64,000 nt of DNA from Rhodoblastus sp963736175 (GCA_963736175.1 CAVTNU010000029.1:1-64000), one strand, 5' to 3'. Counted from the first letter of the stretch, positions 1-10,102 are shown. Made by a program: numbers and translations. Notes: generated by a model from the sequence alone, not told the origin.

Positions 1-33
1 AGGCCAGGGGTTCGAATCCCTTCGGGCGCGCCA
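1..33 (+). tRNA. 3' end of a tRNA, probably tRNA-Arg (partial)
   Basis: The window opens inside a tRNA. A T-arm with the invariant TTCGAAT loop is followed by a seven-base acceptor strand CGGGCGC, a discriminator G and an encoded CCA. The implied 5' acceptor strand GCGCCCG is typical of an alphaproteobacterial tRNA-Arg, but the anticodon is outside the window, so identity is inferred. Confidence 0.75.
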
Positions 34-366
34 TAAAATTCAATAAGTTAGTAAGAGATTCAGCGCCCAATTCGCGTCCACGCCCAATGGTTGCCCGATA
101 AATGTGGGTGAACTTGGAAGGATTTAAGCGCGCGAGTGCGAACCGGTCGACCAGCGAATTAGGCAATGATAAATCGCGCAAGCCGCGTACATGGCCGCCT
201 GAAAGCCGGGGACGTTGAGGGCGTTATGCGCCAGCCATCTAGCCAAACGGCGTCGGAACCGCAAAGGCGCCGGTCCGTCATGACGACGGAAAACGCGCAT
301 TAAATTTGCTCGTCTTCTTCGTGGCTTGGACGAAATTTCGAGAAATAGGCAGGCCGGCGTCGCGCG
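34..366. other. Intergenic stretch between tRNA and modA
   Basis: About 330 bases separate the tRNA 3' end from the modA stop. I find no convincing coding frame, hairpin terminator or attachment-site repeat of the tRNA end. Short open stretches on the minus strand match no family I recognise. Confidence 0.5.
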
Positions 367-1188
367 CTAATGCGTTGCGGCGACGGTAAATCCCTGTTTG
401 GCGAAAAACGGCGCGGCTTCGGCGCTTCGCAGGAATGTCAGGAACGCCTGCGCCTCCGCGCTCTGCGAGGCGGCGGTGAGGGCTATCGGATAGACGATGG
501 GCGGGTGTGAATCCGCGGGAAAGCGCCCGACGATCTTCACGCTGGCGTCGGCCTGCGCGTCGGTGGCGTAAACGATGCCGAGCGGAGCCTCCTGGCGCGA
601 AACGAACAGCAAGGCGCCGCGCACATTGTCGGCGAAAGCGAAATGGGGCTCCAGATCGGTCCACAGGCCGAGCTTTTCAAGCGCCGCCTTGGCGTAGCGT
701 CCGGCCGGAACCGAAGCGGGGTCGCCGGCGGCGATGCGGCCGCCGCCCAGACGCGCGGCAATGCCGGCCCTGGTCAATTCGACCCTGTCGAAACCGGCGT
801 CCTTGGGGGCGACGATCACCAGCGAATTGCCGAGGAAATTGGCGCGGGAAGCCGGCGCGATCAGATTTCGCTGGGAAAGATAATCCATCGAGGCCAAATC
901 GGCCGAAATGAAAATATCGGCGGGGGCGCCGGCCTCGATCTGTTTGGCCAGGGGGAAGGACGCCGCATAGGACAGGGCGACGTTGACGCCGGTTTTGGCC
1001 GTCCAGACGGCCGCCGCTTCGTCCAGCGCATTTTTCAAGCTGGCGGCGGCGAACACCGAAACGGCGCGCGTCGCCACGGTCGGCGCGCCGGCGGGGGCGG
1101 CGTTTTCGGCGCGGAGCGGCGGGGCGCCAAGGCCCAAAGCAAGAAGCCCGACCGCGGCCAGCGTCAGACGACGTCTGTTCGAATTCAT
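367..1188 (-). CDS. modA: Molybdate ABC transporter periplasmic binding protein ModA
   Basis: This is the periplasmic receptor that binds molybdate (or tungstate) and passes it to a ModBC permease. The 273-residue protein starts with a signal peptide of about 27 residues (basic MNSNRRR, then a hydrophobic core ending PLRA) and continues with the typical ModA start VFAAASLKNAL. The start at 1188 is preceded by AAGGA about eight bases upstream. No ModB follows and no intact ModC is present. It sits downstream of the Mop gene on the same strand, beside the nif regulon that needs Mo. Family assignment is firm; a specific role in nitrogenase supply is inferred. Confidence 0.9.
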   Translation of the reverse strand: MNSNRRRLTLAAVGLLALGLGAPPLRAENAAPAGAPTVATRAVSVFAAASLKNALDEAAAVWTAKTGVNVALSYAASFPLAKQIEAGAPADIFISADLASMDYLSQRNLIAPASRANFLGNSLVIVAPKDAGFDRVELTRAGIAARLGGGRIAAGDPASVPAGRYAKAALEKLGLWTDLEPHFAFADNVRGALLFVSRQEAPLGIVYATDAQADASVKIVGRFPADSHPPIVYPIALTAASQSAEAQAFLTFLRSAEAAPFFAKQGFTVAATH

Positions 1189-1250
1189 GTTAGCGTCCTT
1201 ATTCGCAACCGTGCGTCGGCTGTCCGCGTTTTCGTCCCGCCGTCGATAGG

Positions 1251-1268
1251 TGTATTGCAAACTATACA
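1251..1268. promoter_or_regulatory. Inverted repeat upstream of modA, possible Mo-responsive operator
   Basis: TGTAT and ATACA form a perfect inverted repeat with an eight-base spacer, about 65 bases upstream of the modA start. Position and AT-rich palindromic form fit a ModE-type operator, and a ModE-like gene lies nearby, but the sequence is not the classical ModE box. Confidence 0.35.
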
Positions 1269-1331
1269 TCAAAGGGCAAAAAAAATCGCGGGCGGCGTCA
1301 AGCCGACCGCGAAGACGCGAAATTCCCGCGT

Positions 1332-1538
1332 TCAGCTGATCGCGATCATCACGTCGGACGACTTGATAACGGCGTAAACGTCGCTGCCCACCTTCAGGCC
1401 CAGATCGTCAACCGCTTCATTGGTGATTGAAGCGGTCACTATATTGCCTTTCACGTCGACGCGAACATGGGCGGTCGTCGCCCCCTTGACGATTTCGACG
1501 ACTTTGCCGGGCAAGGCGTTGCGAGCGGAAATTTTCAT
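1332..1538 (-). CDS. mop: Molbindin, single Mop domain protein
   Basis: A 68-residue protein made of one Mop domain. It starts MKISARNALPGKVVEIVKG and contains the family signatures ITNEAVDDLGLKVGSDVY and AVIKSSDVMIAI. Molbindins assemble into hexamers that bind several molybdate ions and act as cytoplasmic stores. The start at 1538 is preferred over an upstream in-frame codon because it aligns with the usual family start. It lies upstream of modA on the same strand and may share its transcript. Confidence 0.88.
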   Translation of the reverse strand: MKISARNALPGKVVEIVKGATTAHVRVDVKGNIVTASITNEAVDDLGLKVGSDVYAVIKSSDVMIAIS

Positions 1539-1754
1539 GAGTTTCGTTCCCATTTTCAGCCGATCTTCCGTGATCGAGGCCCTGCTAAACTATTAAGCAG
1601 AACCGCTCCATCGCAAGCCTAAACCTGCGCCATTTTACTGCTCGAAAAATAATCAATATTCCCGCAGCCGCGACAAGCGGCGATTTCTCGAAGCCACAAT
1701 TGATGAAAGCGAAGCGATATGGCGTCGGTACGTGATTTGCTTTAATATTTTCTC

Positions 1755-2225
1755 ATGAAAGCAGGAACGAGTCCACGCGTGAATGCAGATATCCGCCTGT
1801 CGGCGACGCTGCCGGCCAGCGTGGTGCGACACGACCCAGGTTACGGCCTGTCGACGCTGTTTATCGGCGACGGCGAATTGCGCACGCCGCTGGTCGAAGC
1901 GCCTGTCGATTCGTCCGTTCTGGTCACTGTGGAGGCGCGCGACGTATCCATAGCCCTGTCGCGACCGATGGACGTTTCGATCACCAATCGGTTGCCGGGG
2001 CGGATCGTCGAGATCTTGCCTTTGACGCTGCCCTATGTGCGCGTGACGTTCGATCTTGGTTCGGCCTCGCTGTTTGCGCTGGTGACGCTCGAATCGGTCG
2101 AAAGATTGGCGCTGGAGCCGGGTTTGCGCGCTTGGGCGATGATCAAATCCGTGGCGATTGGACCGCAGGCTGTTCGTCCCGCGCCAAAACCCCGCCGCTG
2201 GCCCGTGGCTGGAAATCGGGATTGA
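1755..2225 (+). CDS. Orphan ModC C-terminal (TOBE) segment
   Basis: The 156 residues look like the C-terminal molybdate-binding half of the ABC ATPase ModC. A region around VEARDVSIAL is followed by a Mop-like domain with SITNRLPGRIVEIL and a closing WAMIKSVAIG. No Walker A, signature or Walker B motif is present, so it cannot be an ATPase. Either it is a stand-alone molybdate-binding protein or the remnant of a decayed modC. The ribosome site is weak. Its 3' end overlaps the convergent ModE-like gene by 83 bases. Confidence 0.6.
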   Translation: MKAGTSPRVNADIRLSATLPASVVRHDPGYGLSTLFIGDGELRTPLVEAPVDSSVLVTVEARDVSIALSRPMDVSITNRLPGRIVEILPLTLPYVRVTFDLGSASLFALVTLESVERLALEPGLRAWAMIKSVAIGPQAVRPAPKPRRWPVAGNRD

Positions 2226-2559
2226 GCGCGCCCGACAGTTCGTCCAGCGCCGGTTTCGCCGCCTTGCGGGCGCGCCGCTCCATCGATTCGTAAAGGGCGA
2301 CAAGCCTTTCGCCAAAAGGCGTGATCTCCGCGCCGCCGCCGCGTCGACCGGGATAGGTGGCGAACACCGGCAATTCAAACGCGCGATTCATCGCGTCGAC
2401 CATCAGCCAACACTTGCGATAGGAAACCCCGGTCGCCCGGCCGGCGCCAAGGATGGAGCGTTGCTTGCGAATGGCGGCGATCAGCACCAGATCTTCCGGT
2501 GACAGAGCGCCGCCGTTGGAGAATTCAATCGTAAAACTGATTTTAGCGTTTTCAGGCAT
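2143..2559 (-). CDS. ModE-like transcriptional regulator lacking Mop domains
   Basis: A 138-residue protein whose N-terminal 115 residues form the LysR-type winged helix-turn-helix of ModE (SPEDLVLIAAIRKQRSILGA, then GVSYRKCWLMVDAMN and a glycine-rich wing YPGRRGGGAEITPFGE). Full ModE continues into two Mop domains that sense molybdate; here the protein ends in a short Pro/Arg-rich tail. Molybdate sensing would have to be absent or supplied in trans. The start at 2559 follows GAGG. It may control the Mo genes and nif genes here (inference). Confidence 0.8.
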   Translation of the reverse strand: MPENAKISFTIEFSNGGALSPEDLVLIAAIRKQRSILGAGRATGVSYRKCWLMVDAMNRAFELPVFATYPGRRGGGAEITPFGERLVALYESMERRARKAAKPALDELSGALNPDFQPRASGGVLARDEQPAVQSPRI

Positions 2560-2732
2560 TCTTGCCTCATTCAAGGACACGCCAGCGCTTCCGCTCAGGG
2601 CTCCAAAAAGCCAATTCGGCATGACGAACCGGCGAAATTCACTCTCCCGACGCGCCACGCATTGGAGCATAGCGGCGGCAAAAGTCCAGAGGCTTCCATC
2701 GAACGACAGCGCGTTCTGGTGGGGCGGGTCGC

Positions 2733-2769
2733 AAAAAAAGCGCTCCGGAGCCGGACGGCCCCTGAGCGC
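2733..2769 (-). terminator. Rho-independent terminator of fixABCX
   Basis: Read on the minus strand, the arms GCGCTC...GAGCGC enclose an inner stem GGGGCC/GGCTCC with a four-base loop, and seven T follow directly. It lies about 35 bases downstream of the fixX stop and ends the fixABCX transcript before modE. Confidence 0.85.
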
Positions 2770-2803
2770 GGTTGGATGAATTTTCGATCGACGCCGGCGC
2801 GAT

Positions 2804-3103
2804 TCAGCCGAATTTGAACAGCACGCCATATCCGCCGCGCGGATAATTCCAGGAAATATCGCCCGCTTCCTCGCAAAGCACGCGGCACGTGCCGCATTCC
2901 ATGCAGCCGTCGGCGGCGATCTCCACCTGGCCGGTCTCGGTCAGCGAATAACAGCCGGCAGGGCAGATCTTCGTCATCGCCAGCAGGTTTTTCGACGGCT
3001 CCTGGTGTTTGGAAATGCTGATATGCGGCTTGCCGGAATCGACGACATAGCGATTCTGGTAGAGCTTTTCCTCGACCCTCTGGACGTCCGGTGCAATAGC
3101 CAT
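2804..3103 (-). CDS. fixX: FixX ferredoxin-like protein
   Basis: A 99-residue ferredoxin-like subunit of the FixABCX electron-bifurcating complex, which drives electrons from NADH and quinone toward ferredoxin/flavodoxin for nitrogenase. Cysteines appear in ICPAGCYSL and in CMECGTCRVLC, enough for a 4Fe-4S cluster as in the electron-transfer flavoprotein:ubiquinone oxidoreductase family. The last gene of the fixABCX unit, it starts 24 bases after fixC and is followed by a strong terminator. Confidence 0.95.
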   Translation of the reverse strand: MAIAPDVQRVEEKLYQNRYVVDSGKPHISISKHQEPSKNLLAMTKICPAGCYSLTETGQVEIAADGCMECGTCRVLCEEAGDISWNYPRGGYGVLFKFG

Positions 3104-3127
3104 GTGCGTTCTCCTTGGGTTGAAAAA

Positions 3128-4432
3128 TTACCGCCAGGCGCGGGCGAGCCGGAACGCGTCGCCGATCATGCCGAAGCCGCGCGCTTTGCGGAAAGCGCGG
3201 ACCGTATCCTTTTCCTTGTCGATCTTCGGCGTTCCATCGACGCGAACGAAATTCTCCATCGCCTTGGCGACGAGCTGCGGATAGGTGAGAAAGAGGTTTT
3301 GCGCCTGGGTGTGCAGCAGGGCGGGCATGTCCTTGTGCTTGCGCAGGTCCTTCATCACGAAGCTGTCGTCGAGGAATTTCTTGTAAAGCGACAGGTTCTC
3401 GGCGGTCATCTTGTCGCGCCGCGACTTGATCTGGAAAATCGCCTCGCCGGCAAGACGGCCCGACGTCATGGCCAGATTGGAGCCTTCGCGGTGCACGGCG
3501 TTGTTCAACTGCCCGGCGTCGCCGACGATCACCCATCCGTCGCCGAACAATTGCGGCACCGCCTTGAAGCCGCCTTCGGGAATGAGATGGGCGGCGTATT
3601 CCTTGACCTCCGAGCCTTCGATCAGCGGCGCGACGGAGGGATGTTTCTTGAACGTGTCGAGCAGCGCGGCGGGCGATACCGGCTGGTCGGCGAAATCGGA
3701 GACAAGGCAACCCATGCCGATCGAGATGCTCTCCTTGTTGGTGTAGATGAAGCCCATGCCGGCCATGCCGTTGGAAATGGTGCCGGCGGCTTCGATGACA
3801 GCGCCTTCGTCGGCTTTCAGGTTGAAGCGGCTTTCGATCACCTCCTGCGGCAGGAAGTGCATTTCCTTGACGGCGAGCGCGACATGGGCCGGACTGGGCA
3901 AAGGCCGAAGGCCGGCGCGCGTTCCAAGCAGACCGTTGACGCCTTCGGCCAACACGACGACGTCGGCTTGAATGACGCCCCCGGCGCGATCGGTGCGCAC
4001 GCCGGTGATCTTGCCATAGGGGTCGTGCATGAGCTCGATCGCCGTCGTTTCCGTCAGCAGAATGGAGCCCTTGGCCTGCGCCTGCCGGGCGAACCAGCGG
4101 TCGAATTGCGAGCGGATGATGGTGTAGCGGTTCGGCCGGTCCTCGTTGAACTCTTCGGAGCGATAGTGCATGCCGGTATGCGACTTGTCGGTCATGAACC
4201 AGAAACGTTGTTCGATCAGATGGCGCTCCAGCGGCGCTTCTTGGCGGAAATCGGGGATGATCTTTTCCAGCATGTCGGCGTAAAGGATGCCGCCCTGGAC
4301 GTTTTTCGAGCCGGGGTATTCGCCACGCTCCAGTTGCAGCACCTTCAGGCCGCGCGACGCCATCGTGTAGGCCGCCGCGTTGCCGGCCATGCCGGCGCCG
4401 ATGACGATCGCGTCGAATCTTTCGTCGATCAT
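3128..4432 (-). CDS. fixC: FixC flavoprotein, quinone oxidoreductase subunit
   Basis: A 434-residue FAD protein of the electron-transfer flavoprotein dehydrogenase family. The N-terminal dinucleotide fold reads DAIVIGAGMAGNAAAY and is followed by LQLERGEYPGSKNVQGG. A second FAD-contact segment, GDGWVIVGDAGQLNN, lies near residue 300. In the FixABCX complex FixC takes one branch of the bifurcated electrons to quinone. It lies 16 bases after fixB and just upstream of fixX, all on the same strand. Confidence 0.95.
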   Translation of the reverse strand: MIDERFDAIVIGAGMAGNAAAYTMASRGLKVLQLERGEYPGSKNVQGGILYADMLEKIIPDFRQEAPLERHLIEQRFWFMTDKSHTGMHYRSEEFNEDRPNRYTIIRSQFDRWFARQAQAKGSILLTETTAIELMHDPYGKITGVRTDRAGGVIQADVVVLAEGVNGLLGTRAGLRPLPSPAHVALAVKEMHFLPQEVIESRFNLKADEGAVIEAAGTISNGMAGMGFIYTNKESISIGMGCLVSDFADQPVSPAALLDTFKKHPSVAPLIEGSEVKEYAAHLIPEGGFKAVPQLFGDGWVIVGDAGQLNNAVHREGSNLAMTSGRLAGEAIFQIKSRRDKMTAENLSLYKKFLDDSFVMKDLRKHKDMPALLHTQAQNLFLTYPQLVAKAMENFVRVDGTPKIDKEKDTVRAFRKARGFGMIGDAFRLARAWR

Positions 4433-4448
4433 TGTCGTCTCCTGAAAT

Positions 4449-5555
4449 CTAGCCGGCGAGCCGGTCCTTGGAATGGGGCGAAAGACGCTTGCGGAACGCT
4501 TCGGTCAGCGCGGGCAGGAAACGCACCGCGTCGGTGACGATTCCCAGATGCGCGAAATCGAAGATCGGCGCGTTCTTGTCGGTGTTGATGGCGACAATCA
4601 GATCCGCGCCTTCGACGCCGACGCGATGCTGAATCGCGCCGGAAATGCCCGCCGCGATATACAGCTTGGGCCGGATGGTCTTGCCGGTCTGGCCGATCTG
4701 CCGGTCGGAGGCGACCCAGCCCTTTTGCACCAGCGGCCGCGAACAACCGAACTCCGCGCCAAGCGTGGCGGCGAGATTGCGCACGAGTTGAAAATTTTCA
4801 GAGTTCTGCAACCCCATGCCGCCGGCGACCACCACATCGGCGAAGGCCAGATTCGATTTGTTGGAATCGCGGTCCGGCACGAAGCGCAAAAGCTTGGTAA
4901 TGATGCTCTGTTCCTCAAGCTCCGCCTTGAACGTCACGATTCGGCCTTCGCGGCCGTCCTGACGCGTCGGCGTCCGCATGACGCGCGGCCGGATGGTGGC
5001 CATTTGCGGGCGGAAGTTGAGCGTATAAATGGTGCACAACAGCGAACCGCCGAAGGTCGGCCGCGTCGCGGCAAGCGATTTGTCGTCGTCGACGTTCAAC
5101 TCGGTGCAATCGGCGGTCAGGCCCGTGAGCAAGGTCGTTGCGACGGAGCCCGCCAGATCGCGACCGAGCGTCGTGGCGCCCAGCAGCAGGATTTCCGGCT
5201 GATGGGCGTTGACGAGATCGGTCAGCGCCTTGGAATAGGGCTCGTTGCGGTAGTCGGTCAGCACCTCATCTTCGACCAGATAGACGAGGTCGGCGCCATA
5301 GGCGAAACTTTCTTGCGCGGCGTGATGGATGTCTTCGCCCGGCCCGCCGAGCACCACGCCGGCGAGTTCGACGCCGAGCTTGTCGGCCAGCTTGCGGCCT
5401 TCGCCCAACAGCTCCCAGGATACGGGGTGAACGACGCCGCGCTCCATCTCGACAAATACCCAGACATGTTTGTAGGAGCGGAACTTCTCAGGCAGCTCCT
5501 TCTTCATCCCGGCGCGGCTGCCGGCGGCTTGTGGGGCGGGTTTTGCTTCGCTCAT
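4449..5555 (-). CDS. fixB: FixB, electron transfer flavoprotein alpha subunit
   Basis: A 368-residue ETF alpha-type protein. The C-terminal FAD-binding region carries LVQKGWVASDRQIGQTGKT and the family segment LYIAAGISGAIQHRVGV, then IVAINTDKNAPIF. FixA and FixB form the bifurcating flavoprotein of FixABCX. The start at 5555 follows GAGGAG and lies 10 bases after the fixA stop; the first 25 residues are a low-complexity extension. Confidence 0.95.
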   Translation of the reverse strand: MSEAKPAPQAAGSRAGMKKELPEKFRSYKHVWVFVEMERGVVHPVSWELLGEGRKLADKLGVELAGVVLGGPGEDIHHAAQESFAYGADLVYLVEDEVLTDYRNEPYSKALTDLVNAHQPEILLLGATTLGRDLAGSVATTLLTGLTADCTELNVDDDKSLAATRPTFGGSLLCTIYTLNFRPQMATIRPRVMRTPTRQDGREGRIVTFKAELEEQSIITKLLRFVPDRDSNKSNLAFADVVVAGGMGLQNSENFQLVRNLAATLGAEFGCSRPLVQKGWVASDRQIGQTGKTIRPKLYIAAGISGAIQHRVGVEGADLIVAINTDKNAPIFDFAHLGIVTDAVRFLPALTEAFRKRLSPHSKDRLAG

Positions 5556-5565
5556 CTGAAACTCC

Positions 5566-6423
5566 TCAGAATCCGGCGGCGAGTTTGGCGAGGTCGGGTT
5601 CAAGCGACGGCGAATGCGCGAACATGGCTTCGATCATGGCCTCGGCCATCTCGTTGGCGTTCTTGTTCTTCTGCGTATCGATCTGCGCGGCCTTCTCGGC
5701 GCGCGGCGGCGGCGCGAAGACGCGTTTGACGACCGTCGGCGAGCCCCGCAAACCGCATTTGGTCACGTCCTCAATGCCGGCGTCTTTGGCGCTCCAGGTG
5801 ACGATTTCGGCGCGCGCCGCGCGCAAGGCGTCTTCGAGCCGTCCGCGCCGCACCACATTGGAGCCTTCCAGCATGGTGATCAGGCAGGGCAGCTTGGTCT
5901 GCAGAACCTGCACGCCGCCTTCGGAACGGCGTTCGATGCAGATGGAGCGCTTGTCGAGATCGAGTTCGGCGATGGCGGAAACATAGGTGAGCTGCAACAG
6001 CCCGAGACGTTTGGCGACGCCGGGGCCGACCTGCGCCGTGTCGCCGTCGATGGTCTGCTTGCCGGCGAAGACGATGTCGGCCGCGCCGAATTGTTCGCCG
6101 ATCTTGGCGATAGCCTGGGCGAGGGCGAAACTGGTCGCCAGCGTATCGGAGCCGGCGAAAAAGCGGTCGGTCAGCAAAACGCCGCGATCGGCGCCGATGG
6201 TCAGCGCCTTGCGCAGCGAATCGGAGGCCATCGGCGGCCCCATCGTCAGCACCGTCACTTCGCCGCCAAATTTGTCGCGCAGGCGCAAAGCCTCTTCCAG
6301 CGAGAACAGATCATAGGGGTTGATGATCGTCGGCACGCCCTGGCGCATGATCGTATTGGTCACGGGATGGACGCGGATTTGCGCCGAATCCGGCACTTGT
6401 TTGATACAGACGACAATATGCAT
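5566..6423 (-). CDS. fixA: FixA, electron transfer flavoprotein beta subunit
   Basis: A 285-residue ETF beta-type protein, first gene of fixABCX. It starts MHIVVCIKQVPDSAQIRVHP and has the conserved AMP/FAD-contact stretch FAGKQTIDGDTAQVGPGVA. With FixB it oxidises NADH and splits electrons between quinone (through FixC/X) and a low-potential carrier for nitrogenase. The start at 6423 follows GAGAG. The upstream gap carries an RpoN promoter and a NifA site, so the operon is likely NifA-dependent and separate from the nifU-W unit. Confidence 0.95.
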   Translation of the reverse strand: MHIVVCIKQVPDSAQIRVHPVTNTIMRQGVPTIINPYDLFSLEEALRLRDKFGGEVTVLTMGPPMASDSLRKALTIGADRGVLLTDRFFAGSDTLATSFALAQAIAKIGEQFGAADIVFAGKQTIDGDTAQVGPGVAKRLGLLQLTYVSAIAELDLDKRSICIERRSEGGVQVLQTKLPCLITMLEGSNVVRRGRLEDALRAARAEIVTWSAKDAGIEDVTKCGLRGSPTVVKRVFAPPPRAEKAAQIDTQKNKNANEMAEAMIEAMFAHSPSLEPDLAKLAAGF

Positions 6424-6489
6424 CTGGTCTCTCCGCTTCTGGTTCGGCCAACCTGCCGGCCGGCGAAACGTCATGTCGCTGAAAGCTTC

Positions 6490-6504
6490 GCAAGCTCCGT
6501 ACCA
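6490..6504 (-). promoter_or_regulatory. RpoN (-24/-12) promoter of fixABCX
   Basis: On the minus strand TGGTAC, five bases, then TTGC, matching the TGGCAC-N5-TTGC consensus with one change. It lies about 67 bases upstream of the fixA start. Confidence 0.85.
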
Positions 6505-6589
6505 ACTTCGCGATTCGTGTCTATCTCCTCAAATTCCGGGCGTTTTCACGTCTATTCCGGTCGACCCCGTCACGCGTTTGGTTCGGTTG

Positions 6590-6605
6590 TGTCACGACCG
6601 CGACA
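6590..6605. promoter_or_regulatory. NifA upstream activator site for fixABCX
   Basis: TGT-CACGACCGCG-ACA, an exact TGT-N10-ACA site about 86 bases upstream of the fixABCX -24 element. Confidence 0.85.
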
Positions 6606-6621
6606 CGTGTGTCGGCTTGCT

Positions 6622-6954
6622 TCAGCCGGTCAGATCCGACAAAGGAACGAAAACGCGGCCCTTTTGTTCAGGGCGTGTCGGATCGCGGTCCTTCAGCACC
6701 TTGAAAAGACGCGTTTCGATCGGCGATTTGGACTCGAACTCGGCGTAGGCGCGTTGCAGAAAGGCGCGACAGGAGTCCTTTGCTCGCGCCTCGTCGAGGG
6801 CGTCGGCGTCGAGTTCGCCGAGATAAAGGCCCATGCGCTTCAAGATGTGCAGACGGCAGACCGACAGCGTCTTCTCGTCGTAGGCGATGTCGAGCGCGCG
6901 GAAAAAATCTTCCGCCGAAGACAGGCCTTTCAGTGTGGCGATGATCGAGCTCAT
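6622..6954 (-). CDS. nifW: NifW nitrogenase-stabilizing protein
   Basis: A 110-residue NifW, which associates with MoFe protein and is linked to its maturation and oxygen tolerance. Family signatures are LSSAEDFFRALDIAYDE near the start and HILKRMGLYLG in the middle. The start at 6954 follows AGGAGG. It is the last gene of the iscA-nifU-nifS-nifV-cysE-nifW run, 13 bases after the acetyltransferase gene. Confidence 0.93.
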   Translation of the reverse strand: MSSIIATLKGLSSAEDFFRALDIAYDEKTLSVCRLHILKRMGLYLGELDADALDEARAKDSCRAFLQRAYAEFESKSPIETRLFKVLKDRDPTRPEQKGRVFVPLSDLTG

Positions 6955-6967
6955 GAACGATCCTCCT

Positions 6968-7707
6968 TTAGTTTGGTTTGAACGCGCAGTCGTCCGGCGT
7001 CGCGGGCTCCCGCGATTCGATGTCGCGCGAATGAAGCTCACGCCGCGTTTCGCTGAGACGGGCTTCGAGAAAGCTCACCCGATCGATCAGATAGGCGATC
7101 GCTTCGCCGACCGGATCGGGCATCAGGTGATGTTCGAGATCGACGCGTCCGCCCGCCAGAATGCGGCGCTGGTCCTGGGTCCGCACGATCCGGCCGGGAA
7201 TGCCGACGACGGTGGCGGCGGGCGGCGCGTCTTCGATAACGACGGAATTGGCGCCGATACGCGCGCCGGCGCCGATCGTTACGGGCCCGAGAATTTTCGC
7301 GCCCGCGCCGCAGAGTACGCCGTCTTCGAGGGTAGGATGGCGCTTGCCGGGCGTCCATGACACGCCGCCGAGCGTAACGCCGTGGTAGAGCGTGACGTCG
7401 GCGCCGACGATCGAGGTTTCGCCGATCACGACGCCCGCGCCATGATCGATGAAGAAGCGCGGGCCGATACAGGCGCCGGGATGGATGTCGACATTGGTGA
7501 GGAGGCGCGTCGCCCACGACAGGAAGCGCGCGGCGAAATGCAGCTTGGCCTCCCAGAGGCGATGGGCGAGCCGGTAGCCGATCACGGCGTGAACGCCGGG
7601 ATAGGTCAAAAGGATTTCAAGCTTGCCGCGCGCGGCGGGATCGCGGCTGGCGACGCAAGCGACGTCCTGCGCGATCTGCGCGAACAGCGAGCTCTTGACA
7701 GGTTCGC

Positions 7708-7711
<4 letters not shown>
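6968..7711 (-). CDS. cysE: Serine O-acetyltransferase (CysE/SrpH type)
   Basis: A 247-residue left-handed beta-helix serine acetyltransferase making O-acetylserine for cysteine, the sulfur source of NifS. Hexapeptide repeats carry the CysE motifs IGPRFFIDHGAGVVIGE, LYHGVTLGG and GAKILGPVTIGAGARIGANS. The C-terminal extension beyond residue 185 is polar. It overlaps nifV by four bases (ATGA), so translation is coupled. The nif location implies supply of cysteine for nitrogenase cluster assembly. Confidence 0.93.
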
Positions 7712-8880
<1,169 letters not shown>

Positions 8881-8889
8881 GGCGTGACC

Positions 8890-10092
8890 TCACGCGTAAA
8901 CGGGTTTGAATTCTTTCGCTTGCTTTTCCGCGCCGGCCCAGAACGGCGACAGGGCGCGCAATTTCTCGATAACGCCCGGCAGGGCTTCGAGCACGCGGTC
9001 GATTTCGGCGTCGACGCTGTCGCGCGACAGCGAGAAGCGGATCGACCCATGCGCGGCTGTAAAGGGAATGTTCATGGCGCGCAGAACGTGGCTTGGCTCC
9101 AGCGATCCCGAAGTGCAGGCCGAACCGGACGACGCGGCGACGCCGGCGCGGTTGAGATGGAGCAGGATGGCCTCGCCCTCGACATACTCGAAAGCGACGT
9201 TGCAGGTATTGGGCAGACGATCGTCGAGATCGCCGTTGACGAAGCAATTCGGGACGCTTCGCAAAATACCTTGTTCCAGGCGGTCGCGTAGGGCTTTGAC
9301 GCGGGTGTTTTCTTCGCTCATGTATTGGCCGGCGAGTTCGGCGGCGAGGCCAAGAGCGACAATACCCGGCGTATTTTCTGTGCCGGCGCGCCGGCCGCGC
9401 TCCTGATGGCCGCCGCGCAGCAATGGCTTGAACCGCGCGCCGCGCTTGACGTAAAGCGCGCCGACGCCCTTGGGCGCGTGCAATTTATGGCCGGACAGCG
9501 ACAACATGTCGACCGCGCTGTCCTTCATCACGATCGGCGTCTTGCCGACAGCCTGCACGGCGTCCGTGTGAAACAGCGCGCCGACGCCCTTGGCCAGCTC
9601 GGCGAGACCTTCGATCGGAAAAATCGTTCCCGTCTCGTTATTCGCCCACATCAGTGTGACCAGGGCGACCTGCGGCGACAGCGCGGCGCGATAGGCTTCG
9701 ATATCGAGGCGTCCCAATGTGTCGACGCCGATGTAATGGATCTTGGCGCGGCCAATCTTCTCAAGATATTGGCACACCGCCAGGATCGCGGGGTGCTCGA
9801 CCTTGCTGGTGACGATTTCATTGCGCTCCGGCATCGACTCCATGGCCGAAAGAATCGCCGTGGAATCCGATTCGGTGCCGCCGGACGTGAAGACTATCTC
9901 GTGATCGAATTCGGCGCCGAGCAGCGTCTGCACTTGCTTGCGCGCCGCGCGCACCGCGCCGCCGACGCTGGCGCCGAAGGCGTGAATCGAGGAGGGGTTG
10001 CCGAACTGTTCGGTGAAGTAGGGCAGCATCGCTTCGACGACGCGCGGGTCGACTCTGGTGGTGGCGTTGTTGTCGAGATAGGCCGTGTTCAT
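8890..10092 (-). CDS. nifS: Cysteine desulfurase NifS
   Basis: A 400-residue PLP-dependent desulfurase that passes sulfur from cysteine to NifU. It starts MNTAYLDNNATTRVDP. The PLP lysine sits in SLSGHKLHAPKGVGALY and the catalytic cysteine in ASSGSACTSGSLEPSHVL. Full family length. It lies between nifU (10-base gap) and nifV. Confidence 0.97.
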   Translation of the reverse strand: MNTAYLDNNATTRVDPRVVEAMLPYFTEQFGNPSSIHAFGASVGGAVRAARKQVQTLLGAEFDHEIVFTSGGTESDSTAILSAMESMPERNEIVTSKVEHPAILAVCQYLEKIGRAKIHYIGVDTLGRLDIEAYRAALSPQVALVTLMWANNETGTIFPIEGLAELAKGVGALFHTDAVQAVGKTPIVMKDSAVDMLSLSGHKLHAPKGVGALYVKRGARFKPLLRGGHQERGRRAGTENTPGIVALGLAAELAGQYMSEENTRVKALRDRLEQGILRSVPNCFVNGDLDDRLPNTCNVAFEYVEGEAILLHLNRAGVAASSGSACTSGSLEPSHVLRAMNIPFTAAHGSIRFSLSRDSVDAEIDRVLEALPGVIEKLRALSPFWAGAEKQAKEFKPVYA

Positions 10093-10102
10093 GGAGGAGC
10101 CC

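Noticed and set aside
1..400. Integration boundary at the tRNA end
   Set aside because: No integrase gene and no direct repeat of the tRNA 3' end found in the window.
3005..4537. 510-codon plus-strand frame opposite fixC
   Set aside because: Antisense shadow; composition and absence of motifs argue against a gene.
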